Below, in pieces: positions 54,826 through 61,690 of a stretch of 64,000 nt of DNA. The stretch covers positions 434,001-498,000 of the forward strand of contig NZ_JAECRZ010000001.1 of the NCBI RefSeq assembly GCF_016019955.1. The letters run 5' to 3'. Position 1 is the first letter of the stretch. Each line of letters begins with the position of its first letter. The position numbers and the translations under genes are program-made. The notes beneath the pieces were generated by a model. That model ran no database searches. It was not told the origin of the DNA and saw only the letters and a program-made list of their open reading frames with translations. This DNA comes from Thiosulfatihalobacter marinus (GTDB lineage: Bacteria; Pseudomonadota; Alphaproteobacteria; Rhodobacterales; Rhodobacteraceae).

Positions 54826-55958
54826 ATGGCCACCTTTCGGCGCCATTGCAGCGGGCGCGCCGCCAGCCGCAGAACCAGGGCGCCAAGCGCCGTCCCGATC
54901 AGTGCGGGCAGATAGATCAGCGGCCACAGATCGGCATTGTTGCGGACCGGTTCGGTAACGGCGCTTTTCACCATTTCCAGCAGCACCAGAAGCACGAAGG
55001 CGAACAGGATCTGGCGCCAGACACCAAACCGGCTGAATCCGCCCACAAGGAGCATGGCAAAGCCGATCAGCGAGAACACGATCGGCATCAATGCCTGGGC
55101 AAAGCGACCGTGGCCTTCGTAAAGCACCCATCCGCGTCCGACCAGCAGTTCCTGGGCCACGTCGCGGCTGTTCGTCAGCAGGGACAGGGTGGACAAGTGC
55201 TTGACTGCGCGCCTCTGGGGGGCGTCGCGGTTTACCAGGCCGCCGATATCATGGGAAAAATCCGAGAAATTGGTTGTGACCAGCTTGTTGGTGCGCGAGT
55301 CGTGCACCTGCGCCAGGCCGTTGACCATCACCAGCTTTGGCCCGGAGGCGTCCTGAACCAGATAGGCCTCTTCGGCGGTATAGGTCGTGGTGCGCGACGG
55401 CGAGCGGCGATCCGACAGGAAGACATCGCGCAGCACACCTTCGGGGGTAATTTCCCGGATGTAAAAGGTGACGCCCGAGGACGGGTGCAGAAAGGTGCCC
55501 TCGGTCAGCAGGCGGGCGGTGACGTTTTCGGTGATCTCCTTTTGGCGCTCGCTGAGCTGCACCAGGCTGAGTGGCACGAGAAACTGGGTCAGAACCGACA
55601 TCATCAGCGCCACGACAAAGCCGAAATACACAACCGGACGCGCCAGCCGCCAGGGGCTGAAGCCGGTGGCCTGCATCACGGTCAGTTCGCTTTCATTGCT
55701 GAGGCGGTTGATGACATAGACGGTGGCGGCAAAAGCGGCCATGGGCAGCACAAGCCGGATCACGTTGGGCAGGCTGAGGATCGTCAGTTCCAGAAACACC
55801 GTCATGTTCTGACCGCTGGCGATCAGCGTGTCGAACAGTATCACCGCCTGATTGACCCAATAGACCGACACCAGAACCAGTGCGAAAAAGCCAAACAAAG
55901 TCAGGAGCTGCGACAGGATATATCTGTCGAATCTGCGCACCGCCCAAGAATCCCCCAA
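54822..55958 (-). CDS. lptF: LPS export ABC transporter permease LptF
   Basis: LptF pairs with LptG in the inner-membrane LPS extractor. The 378-residue protein starts with RRFDRYILSQLLTLFGFFALVLVSVYWVNQ, read as a short amphipathic lead and TM1 (about 12-33). Two more helices run to residue 115, a periplasmic beta domain spans about 130-265, and three helices close the protein, as in LptG. It is the first gene of the minus-strand lpt-surA-pdxA-rsmA unit. It is divergent from pepA across about 110 bases, a common arrangement in this class. The ATG at 55958 gives the natural N-terminus. Confidence 0.93.
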   Translation of the reverse strand: MGDSWAVRRFDRYILSQLLTLFGFFALVLVSVYWVNQAVILFDTLIASGQNMTVFLELTILSLPNVIRLVLPMAAFAATVYVINRLSNESELTVMQATGFSPWRLARPVVYFGFVVALMMSVLTQFLVPLSLVQLSERQKEITENVTARLLTEGTFLHPSSGVTFYIREITPEGVLRDVFLSDRRSPSRTTTYTAEEAYLVQDASGPKLVMVNGLAQVHDSRTNKLVTTNFSDFSHDIGGLVNRDAPQRRAVKHLSTLSLLTNSRDVAQELLVGRGWVLYEGHGRFAQALMPIVFSLIGFAMLLVGGFSRFGVWRQILFAFVLLVLLEMVKSAVTEPVRNNADLWPLIYLPALIGTALGALVLRLAARPLQWRRKVAI

Positions 55959-56066
55959 CTCTTCTTTTAGCGGACATTAGAGGAATTGGATCACTGGGAA
56001 AACTGCTATCTGGCCAAGCCGGGGGGCGCGCGATAGGACTGGGGCAGATATTGGGGAGTTCAAGAC

Positions 56067-57539
56067 GTGTCGGAACCTGTGACCATTCGCTTTGAAGACT
56101 GTGATCTGGATGCCATTGCCGCCGCCGCGGGGCGGGTGTGCGTACTGGTGCCCGATGAGGGCAACCTGGGCCAGGAGGCGCGGCGTGTGAACCGGCTGAC
56201 GCGCGGCGCGATTGCGCGGATGCGCGAGGCCGAGGACGGGTTGAAGACCGGAGATCTGCGCACGCTGGCCTGGCCGGCAGGCATGGCGGCGCGGGCGGTG
56301 GACGTGGTGGTCCTGCCGCGCCGGTGCAGCGTGGACGAGGCGCGCAAGGCCGGCGCCACGCTGGCCATGCAGCGGGGCCGGGAGCCGATGCTGGTGTTGG
56401 CGGGCAATCATCCCAAAGCCGCTGAAATCGCTATGGGTTTGGCGTTGCGCGACTATGGGTTTGACGATCACAAGACCGCCAAGACACCAGAGGACGGGCG
56501 CGCGGTGCGCATGATGGTCAGCAAATCCGCCGAGATCGAGGCCGCCGCCGCGCCGCTTCTGGCGGTGGCGCAGGGCGTGTTTTTCACCCGCGATCTGGTG
56601 AATGAGCCGGCCAATGTGCTGACCACGACCGAATTCGCCGCCCGGCTGGAGGCCATGCGCGGGATCGGGCTGGAAGTGGAGGTGCTGGAGGAAGGTGCCC
56701 TGGCCGAGCTGGGCATGGGCGCGCTGTTGTCGGTGGGCGAGGGATCGGACAGCCCGTCCAAGGTGGTGGTGATGCAATGGAACGGCGGCGACAGGGACGC
56801 CGCGCCGCTGGCGCTGGTGGGCAAGGGCGTGGTGTTTGACACCGGCGGCATTTCGCTCAAACCGGCGGCGGGCATGGAAGACATGACCATGGACATGGGC
56901 GGCGCCGGTGTCGTGGCGGGGGCAATGCGCGCGCTGGCGCTGCGCAAGGCCAGGGCGAATGTCGTGGGTCTGGTCGGGCTGGTCGAGAACATGCCCTCGG
57001 GGCGGGCCACCCGTCCGGGCGACGTTGTCACCTCGATGAAGGGTGACACGATCGAGGTGATCAACACCGATGCCGAGGGGCGGTTGGTGCTGTGTGACGT
57101 GATGCATTATGCCCAGGAACGGTTTCGCCCGGCGGCGATGGTGGATCTGGCCACCCTGACCGGCGCGATCATCATCGGGCTGGGCCATGAGAATGCCGGT
57201 GTGTTCTCCAACGACGAACAGTTCTGCAACCAGTTCCTGCGGGCCGCGTCCGCCGAGGGTGAAGGCGCGTGGCGGATGCCGTTGGGCCGGGCCTATGCGG
57301 ACCAGCTGAAATCGCGGATCGCCGATCTGAAGAACACGGGCGGGCGCCCCGCCGGATCGGTCACGGCGGCCGAGTTCCTGCACCGGTTCGTGCAGGAGGG
57401 TGTGCCGTGGATTCACCTTGATATTGCCGGTGTGGCCAGCGTCAAGACAGACACCGCCTTTGCCCCCAAGGGCGCGACGGGCTGGGGCGTGATGGCGCTG
57501 AACCGGCTGGTGGCGGATCAGTTCGAAGCGGCGGAGTAG
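56067..57539 (+). CDS. pepA: Leucyl aminopeptidase (M17 family)
   Basis: A 490-residue cytosolic metallo-aminopeptidase of the M17 family. Two zinc/manganese ions are held by conserved motifs: GKGVVFDTGGISLKP near residue 252 (Lys and Asp), then the hallmark NTDAEGRLVL near 332 with Asp and Glu ligands, followed by the catalytic bicarbonate-binding Arg. The N-terminal domain is variable, as usual, and takes part in hexamer assembly. It also might bind DNA as PepA does in E. coli, but nothing here shows that. The start is GTG 56067 with GGGGAG eight bases upstream. The holC gene begins almost directly at its end. Confidence 0.96.
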   Translation: MSEPVTIRFEDCDLDAIAAAAGRVCVLVPDEGNLGQEARRVNRLTRGAIARMREAEDGLKTGDLRTLAWPAGMAARAVDVVVLPRRCSVDEARKAGATLAMQRGREPMLVLAGNHPKAAEIAMGLALRDYGFDDHKTAKTPEDGRAVRMMVSKSAEIEAAAAPLLAVAQGVFFTRDLVNEPANVLTTTEFAARLEAMRGIGLEVEVLEEGALAELGMGALLSVGEGSDSPSKVVVMQWNGGDRDAAPLALVGKGVVFDTGGISLKPAAGMEDMTMDMGGAGVVAGAMRALALRKARANVVGLVGLVENMPSGRATRPGDVVTSMKGDTIEVINTDAEGRLVLCDVMHYAQERFRPAAMVDLATLTGAIIIGLGHENAGVFSNDEQFCNQFLRAASAEGEGAWRMPLGRAYADQLKSRIADLKNTGGRPAGSVTAAEFLHRFVQEGVPWIHLDIAGVASVKTDTAFAPKGATGWGVMALNRLVADQFEAAE

Positions 57540-57544
57540 GGGCG

Positions 57545-58003
57545 TTGGGCGCGGCGTATTTCTATCACCTGACACGCGCGCCGCTGGAAGAGACCCTGGC
57601 GCGCCTGATCGACAAGGCGCGCGGCGCGGGCTGGGCCATTGTGGTGCGCGGGCGCGATCCCCGGCGCATGGACTTGCTGGACAGGAAATTGTGGCTTCAG
57701 GGGCCGGACAGTTTTCTGCCGCACGGGCTGGCGGGGGGGGCGCATGACGCCTTGCAGCCGGTGTTGCTGACCACCGGTCCTGAACGTGCCAACGGGGCCG
57801 AATGCGTGATGGCGGTGGACGGGGCCGAGGTGGCGCCCGACGAAGTGAACGCCACGCAGCGGGTTTGCATCCTGTTTGACGGTCATGATCCGGAGGCGGT
57901 TCAGCAGGCGCGCGGCCAGTGGAAGGCGCTGGTGGATGCCGGATGCAGCGCACAATATTGGTCCGAGGAGAGCGGCGCATGGCAAATGAAGGCAGAGACA
58001 TGA
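57545..58003 (+). CDS. holC: DNA polymerase III subunit chi
   Basis: HolC (chi) links the clamp-loader complex to single-strand binding protein. The 152-residue protein is typical in length and begins AAYFYHLTRAPLEETLARLIDKA, with the RARGAGWAIVVR strand and the LLDRKLWLQGPDSFLPHG segment characteristic of chi. A C-terminal strand carrying RVCILFDG precedes the final helix. Its start is TTG 57545, six bases after the pepA stop, preceded by GGAG. This pepA-holC order is conserved in many proteobacteria. Its end overlaps the following PqqD-like gene by 25 bases if that gene starts at 57979. Confidence 0.93.
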   Translation: MGAAYFYHLTRAPLEETLARLIDKARGAGWAIVVRGRDPRRMDLLDRKLWLQGPDSFLPHGLAGGAHDALQPVLLTTGPERANGAECVMAVDGAEVAPDEVNATQRVCILFDGHDPEAVQQARGQWKALVDAGCSAQYWSEESGAWQMKAET

Positions 58004-58275
58004 GCGCGCCGGTGCCGGCACCGGCGATGGCCGAGGCGCTGGAGGTCGAGACCACACCGGCGGGGGCAAAGGTGCGCGACAGCGCGGGCGTGACCCATTA
58101 TCTCAACCCAAGCGCGGCGGCGGTGCTGCTGCTGTGTGACGGCACGCAGGATGCGGCGGCGATTGCCGGTCAGATGCAGGATCTGTTCGACCTGGACCAG
58201 CCGCCGGTGACGGATGTCCTGCGCGCGCTGGATCAGCTGGAAGACCTGGGCCTGCTGCGCTCTGCCCTGGGGTAG
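57979..58275 (+). CDS. PqqD-family (peptide chaperone-like) protein
   Basis: A 98-residue small protein of the PqqD/RRE (winged-helix) type. The family segment is AKVRDSAGVTHYLNPSAAAVLLLCDG (residues about 28-55, given here in two parts: GVTHYLNPSAAAV and LLLCDG). A C-terminal helix with VTDVLRALDQLEDLGLLR resembles the domain's ending. PqqD-like proteins bind leader peptides for modifying enzymes. NCBI models include an 'HPr-rel-A' system with a PqqD-type protein, which this resembles from memory. No radical SAM enzyme or HprK-like kinase is next to it. GAGGAG eight bases before ATG 57979 supports the start; ATG 58000 would overlap the holC stop. It overlaps the convergent LicD-like gene by 43 bases. 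Confidence 0.72.
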   Translation: MANEGRDMSAPVPAPAMAEALEVETTPAGAKVRDSAGVTHYLNPSAAAVLLLCDGTQDAAAIAGQMQDLFDLDQPPVTDVLRALDQLEDLGLLRSALG

Positions 58276-58898
58276 AGAAACTCGAAACAGGGGTGTTTGC
58301 GGGCGGGATCGGCGAAATCGGCGGGCAGGCGCGGGATGCGCCAGTCCGGAGCGATGATCACATCCAGCACGTCTTCGGCGCGTCCGGGCACGCAGAATTC
58401 GACCCCGCGCAAACGGGCCGTGCGAAACGGTTCGACCGCGTTGGCGGGCAGGGTTCCGGGCGCCGAGGTATAGCCATAATAGCGCCCGTCACGCACGAAG
58501 CTGGTGAAGACTTCGATCCCGTGATCATGCCCGCCCGACAGGCCGGGGATCGAGAGCATCATGAACCGGCCCAGCGTTGGCTTGCCGCCGACCCGGCCGG
58601 CGCGGTCGAACAGATTGAAGATGCGGGCGCGCTCATCCAGGATACCCTGGGGCGTGTCGGCGCGGCTGATATAGGACACATCGATATCGTAATCATGTCC
58701 GATCAGGTCGCCCTCGCGGATGGCGCCCAGGAGCGTGCCGTAGGTCAGGAAAATCTGAAGGCCGAATTCGATCTGAAAGATCAGTTCGATGGATTTCAGA
58801 TCGGCCACCAGAGCATCCAGATAGGCGGGATCGTAATCCATGAACCATTTTGAGGGCCGGCCGTATTGATCGATGCGGGCCAAAGAGGGATCGTTCAA
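58233..58898 (-). CDS. LicD-like nucleotidyltransferase-fold protein
   Basis: A 221-residue protein of the LicD/nucleotidyltransferase group. The fold's phosphate-binding and metal-binding elements are TYGTLLGAIREG (52-63) followed by HDYDIDVSY with the metal Asp pair (about 68-76). LicD proteins transfer phosphocholine or related groups to glycans, teichoic acids or glycolipids, though many relatives are uncharacterised. It has no signal peptide. Its start appears to be TTG 58898, with GAGGAG about seven bases upstream. It is divergent from the Tat-signal repeat protein gene and convergent with the PqqD-like gene, overlapping its end by 43 bases, so its last residues (ERSRPRSSS) are less certain. 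Confidence 0.75.
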   Translation of the reverse strand: MNDPSLARIDQYGRPSKWFMDYDPAYLDALVADLKSIELIFQIEFGLQIFLTYGTLLGAIREGDLIGHDYDIDVSYISRADTPQGILDERARIFNLFDRAGRVGGKPTLGRFMMLSIPGLSGGHDHGIEVFTSFVRDGRYYGYTSAPGTLPANAVEPFRTARLRGVEFCVPGRAEDVLDVIIAPDWRIPRLPADFADPARKHPCFEFLYPRAERSRPRSSS

Positions 58899-58974
58899 GG
58901 GCTGCTCCTCGACGTGTCGCTGTATTTTAATGCGTATTCATGATACCGTTTCACGACAGAGGAGGAAGAGAAAC

Positions 58975-59448
58975 ATGGCGGACAGGACGACCAAAAATCC
59001 GACACGGCGGCATTTGCTGCGCAAGTTGCTGGCCGCGAGTACCGCGGTTTACGCGGCTCCGGTAATCGCGACATTGGGCGCCGCGCCCGCCGATGCGAGC
59101 CCCTGGGGACGCGACGCCGCCGAAGGCATTGGCCGCAACGGGCGTGGCCGTGGCCTTGGACATGGCGAAGACAAGCCAGGAGAAGGCAAGGGGCGTGGCA
59201 AGAGCCAGGGCAAGGGGATCGACAAAGGGAAGGGCCACGGTGGCGGTGAGCCTCAGGAAAGCGGCGACGGTAGCGGCGGTGAGGCTCAGGAAAGCGGCGA
59301 CGGTAGCGGCGGTGAGGCTCAGGAAAGCGGCGACGGTAGCGGCGGTGAGGCTCAGGAAAGCGGCGACGGCAGCGGCGGTGAGGCTCAGGAAAGCGGCGAC
59401 GGCAGCGGCGGTGAGCCTCAGGAAAGTAGTAGCGGCACACCCAATTAA
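58975..59448 (+). CDS. Tat-signal protein with GGEAQESGDGS tandem repeats
   Basis: A 157-residue protein. The N-terminus carries a twin-arginine motif TRRHLLRKL (residues 10-18) and a hydrophobic helix ending PADAS, a Tat or Sec-like export signal at about residues 10-42. The middle is Gly/Lys/Arg-rich (GRNGRGRGLGHGEDKPGEGKGRGK). The C-terminal part is five full copies and one partial copy of an 11-residue unit GEAQESGDGSG (33-bp units at about 59245-59412), ending SSSGTPN. The unit is acidic and Ser/Gly-rich, suitable for glycosylation or modification. No homologue is recognised. GAGGAGGAAGAG precedes ATG 58975, so the start is convincing. The divergent LicD-like gene is 76 bases away. Confidence 0.75.
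   Translation: MADRTTKNPTRRHLLRKLLAASTAVYAAPVIATLGAAPADASPWGRDAAEGIGRNGRGRGLGHGEDKPGEGKGRGKSQGKGIDKGKGHGGGEPQESGDGSGGEAQESGDGSGGEAQESGDGSGGEAQESGDGSGGEAQESGDGSGGEPQESSSGTPN
59245..59426 (+). repeat. 33-bp coding tandem repeat
   Basis: Five complete 33-bp units and one partial copy begin near 59245, each starting GGTGAG, followed by GCTCAGGAAAGC in the body. Units differ at few positions (GAGGCT versus GAGCCT; GGTAGC versus GGCAGC). Identity between units is high, so the number of copies could change by slippage or recombination. It lies within the Tat-signal repeat protein. Confidence 0.9.
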
Positions 59449-59470
59449 CGATCTGTGAAAAAGGGCCGGA

Positions 59471-59488
59471 AAAGGCGGTACCGCCTTT
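59471..59488. terminator. Palindrome between convergent genes, likely terminator
   Basis: AAAGGCGGTACCGCCTTT is an exact 18-bp palindrome in the 52-base gap between the Tat-repeat gene and the convergent aspartic protease gene. It can form a hairpin on either strand, with T-residues at each 3' side, so it may act for both genes. Confidence 0.6.
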
Positions 59489-59500
59489 GCCCGGGTGCCG

Positions 59501-60082
59501 TCAGCGTGTCAGGATCATCCGGTTGCCGGTGATCGTGATCTGCTCATAACGCTGGAGATAGGCCATGCCCAGCAGGGATTGCTGCAACGCGCCGCCATTG
59601 ATACGGGCGGGAACGTTGCGATCCCGGATCCCTTGCAGCGTGACCGACTCAAGGCGCACCGGGGCGGTGCGCACCTCGCCGTTTGCCGTGATCGCACGCC
59701 CGTAATAGGGCAGGTTTTCGGGATCGAACCCCACCTTGCGCGCGTCCTGTTTGCTGAGCACGATATCGGAGGCCCCGGTATCGACGATAAAGGTGATCGG
59801 GGTTTCATTGATGTCCAGCGTCAGCCGGTAATGCCCGTCGGGACCGCGCGGGATCTCGATCCGGCCGGCCTCGGAAAACACTGCCTGCGTGGGGCGCACG
59901 GTGGCGCGGATATCGTCCCACAGGCCGACGGCGGCAATCATTCCGAGGATGATCAATCCCCACAGAACCGCCTGTTGCAAAGTCTTGCCCAGGGTTTCGC
60001 GATTGCTGACGAAGAACCAGAAGCCGACCGCGCTGGTCAGCAGGACGAGGTAGGCGAGATTGCCGATTTCGATGCTGCTCAT
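59501..60082 (-). CDS. Retropepsin-like aspartic protease (clan AA, membrane-anchored)
   Basis: A 193-residue protein with two N-terminal hydrophobic helices (about residues 8-25 and 37-56) and a retroviral-type aspartic protease domain. The catalytic motif FIVDTGASDIVLS lies at about residues 98-110; one Asp per chain means it works as a dimer. This matches the TIGR02281 family of bacterial clan AA proteases, usually found in alphaproteobacteria. The domain should face the periplasm. No substrate is known. It lies next to marC, same strand, and is convergent with the Tat-signal repeat protein gene, an exported candidate substrate, though this is only speculation. Confidence 0.87.
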   Translation of the reverse strand: MSSIEIGNLAYLVLLTSAVGFWFFVSNRETLGKTLQQAVLWGLIILGMIAAVGLWDDIRATVRPTQAVFSEAGRIEIPRGPDGHYRLTLDINETPITFIVDTGASDIVLSKQDARKVGFDPENLPYYGRAITANGEVRTAPVRLESVTLQGIRDRNVPARINGGALQQSLLGMAYLQRYEQITITGNRMILTR

Positions 60083-60120
60083 GGGATTTATATATGGCGG
60101 GTCGGGGGCGTCGGGAAGGG

Positions 60121-60738
60121 CTAACCGGCAAATCCGAAGTCGCGCAGACCTTCGAGGATGAATTGCACCGCCAGCGCGGCCAGCAACATGCCCAGAAGCC
60201 GCGTGACCACGGTGATGCCCGTGCGCCCGAGAATCCGTTCAAACGGACCGGCCAGCAGGAAAAAGCCCAGCACCACCCCCAGCACCGCAAGGGCCACGCC
60301 AAGCACAAGGAAAGTGGCGGACAGGCCGGGATGCTGCCCGGCCAGCAGGATCACCGTCGCGATCGAGCCCGGCCCGGCGATCAGCGGGATGGCCAGGGGG
60401 AAGACCGAGGGATCGGGATGTTCATCTTCTTCGGCCCGGTCCTCGCGCCGCTTGGTGCGCCGTTCAAACAGCATGTCGAGCGCGGTCAGGAACAACAGCG
60501 CGCCACCGGCGATGCGAAAGGCGGGCATGGAGATGCCGACAAAGCCCAGCACCGCCTCGCCCAGGAAGGCAAAGAGCGCCAGCACGGAAAAGGCCGTGAT
60601 ACAGGCGCGTAGCGCGATGGCGCGGCGTTTATGGGCTGGTACACCCTGGGTCAGCGCCACGAATAGCGGCATCAGCCCGATCGGATCGATGATCACGAAA
60701 AGCGTGACAAAAGCGGTGATGAGAGCGGGGCTGTCCAT
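60121..60738 (-). CDS. MarC-family integral membrane protein
   Basis: A 205-residue inner-membrane protein with about six hydrophobic helices (TM1 ALITAFVTLFVIIDPIGLMP, others spaced along the chain) and a central charged loop (RRTKRREDRAEEDEHP). This is the MarC/UPF0056 family. Despite its name, the family is not shown to mediate multiple antibiotic resistance; the function is unknown. IPLIAGPGSIATVILL near residue 115 is a typical family segment. It is followed by the aspartic protease gene 38 bases downstream on the same strand. A plus-strand GNAT-like gene lies upstream. Confidence 0.9.
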   Translation of the reverse strand: MDSPALITAFVTLFVIIDPIGLMPLFVALTQGVPAHKRRAIALRACITAFSVLALFAFLGEAVLGFVGISMPAFRIAGGALLFLTALDMLFERRTKRREDRAEEDEHPDPSVFPLAIPLIAGPGSIATVILLAGQHPGLSATFLVLGVALAVLGVVLGFFLLAGPFERILGRTGITVVTRLLGMLLAALAVQFILEGLRDFGFAG

Positions 60739-60885
60739 GCCCCGTTGCGATCATGGGGCGGGAGAAATGTCAACATGCGGCATGACAGCGGCATCCTGTT
60801 TGCCGCCGGCCGCGGCCCGGGATTGTTGACAGGCAGGCGGAAAACCCTGTTAGCGTTGCCGGGATGTAATCGCGGGGAGGCGGGC

Positions 60886-61689
60886 GTGCCGGAGACTTGT
60901 ATCTATTTTGGCAGCGACGCGCAGCGCGCGATTTTGCGCCGGGGGCGGGCGTTGCGGGACATATTGGCGCCCTGGCCGCGCTACAGCTATTACGGGCGCG
61001 TCGTCGGGATCACCAGCCTGGATGACGAGACCCTTGACGATATGGTGGCGCTGGCGCGGGTGCAGGGCAATTCAAGCTGCACCGCAGTGCCGGATGACGC
61101 GGTGCCGCAGATGGCCCGTACCCTGAAGGAACAGGGGCTGACACCGCTGCATTATGCCAAATGGGAGGGCGACGGGGACGCGGCGCGCCGGATCATTGAA
61201 ACGCAGGCAATGCCGCGCGATCTTCGGCTGGTTCAGGTGGACGCGCGAACGCCCGGGTCGGTCCTGGAGTCGTTGGCGGACATGGCGCTGGACTGTGGGG
61301 TTTTGCCGATGTGCAGCGATGTCTTGCGCGGATTGCTGCAACCGTCGGTCTGTTTTGTTGCGCTGGACGGGCAGGGGCGCGTGGTGTCCTGTGCCGCGTC
61401 TTCGGCCTATGCCCATCGCGAACACCCGCTTTGCGGCGATCAGGCGTGGTGGGGGATGCTGGCCACCGCGCCCGACCGGCGCGGCGAGAAGCTGGCGCTG
61501 ATCCTGGGGGCGTGGGCAATGAACGAGATGGCCGCAAAATTCGGGTATGGCCGGTTCATGACCGGGGTGCAGCCGGGCAACGGGGCATCCGAAAGCGTGT
61601 GTGCGAAGATGGGTCTGGCCCGGCGCGGGGCATCCATCGTGGTCAGCGCCGATCCGGTGTCGCTTGGCCCAGGGAACCTGACGAAATAG
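60886..61689 (+). CDS. GNAT-fold acetyltransferase-like protein
   Basis: A 267-residue protein of unknown specificity. The C-terminal half looks like a GNAT domain: a strand with VCFVALDGQGRVVSCAASS near 160, WWGMLATAPDRRGEKLALILGAWAM near 185, and a QPGNGASESVCAKMGLAR motif that resembles acetyl-CoA-binding and substrate segments. The N-terminal part is less like known GNAT enzymes. GGGGAGG lies five bases before GTG 60886, which decides that start over the open frame's first ATG at 60745. It stands divergent from marC and convergent with the ABC-F gene. Confidence 0.7.
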   Translation: MPETCIYFGSDAQRAILRRGRALRDILAPWPRYSYYGRVVGITSLDDETLDDMVALARVQGNSSCTAVPDDAVPQMARTLKEQGLTPLHYAKWEGDGDAARRIIETQAMPRDLRLVQVDARTPGSVLESLADMALDCGVLPMCSDVLRGLLQPSVCFVALDGQGRVVSCAASSAYAHREHPLCGDQAWWGMLATAPDRRGEKLALILGAWAMNEMAAKFGYGRFMTGVQPGNGASESVCAKMGLARRGASIVVSADPVSLGPGNLTK

Positions 61690-61690
61690 G

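Noticed and set aside
59245-59426. CRISPR-like array
   Set aside because: The 33-bp repeats are directly joined with no spacers, are in frame with a good start and ribosome-binding site, and encode a regular peptide.
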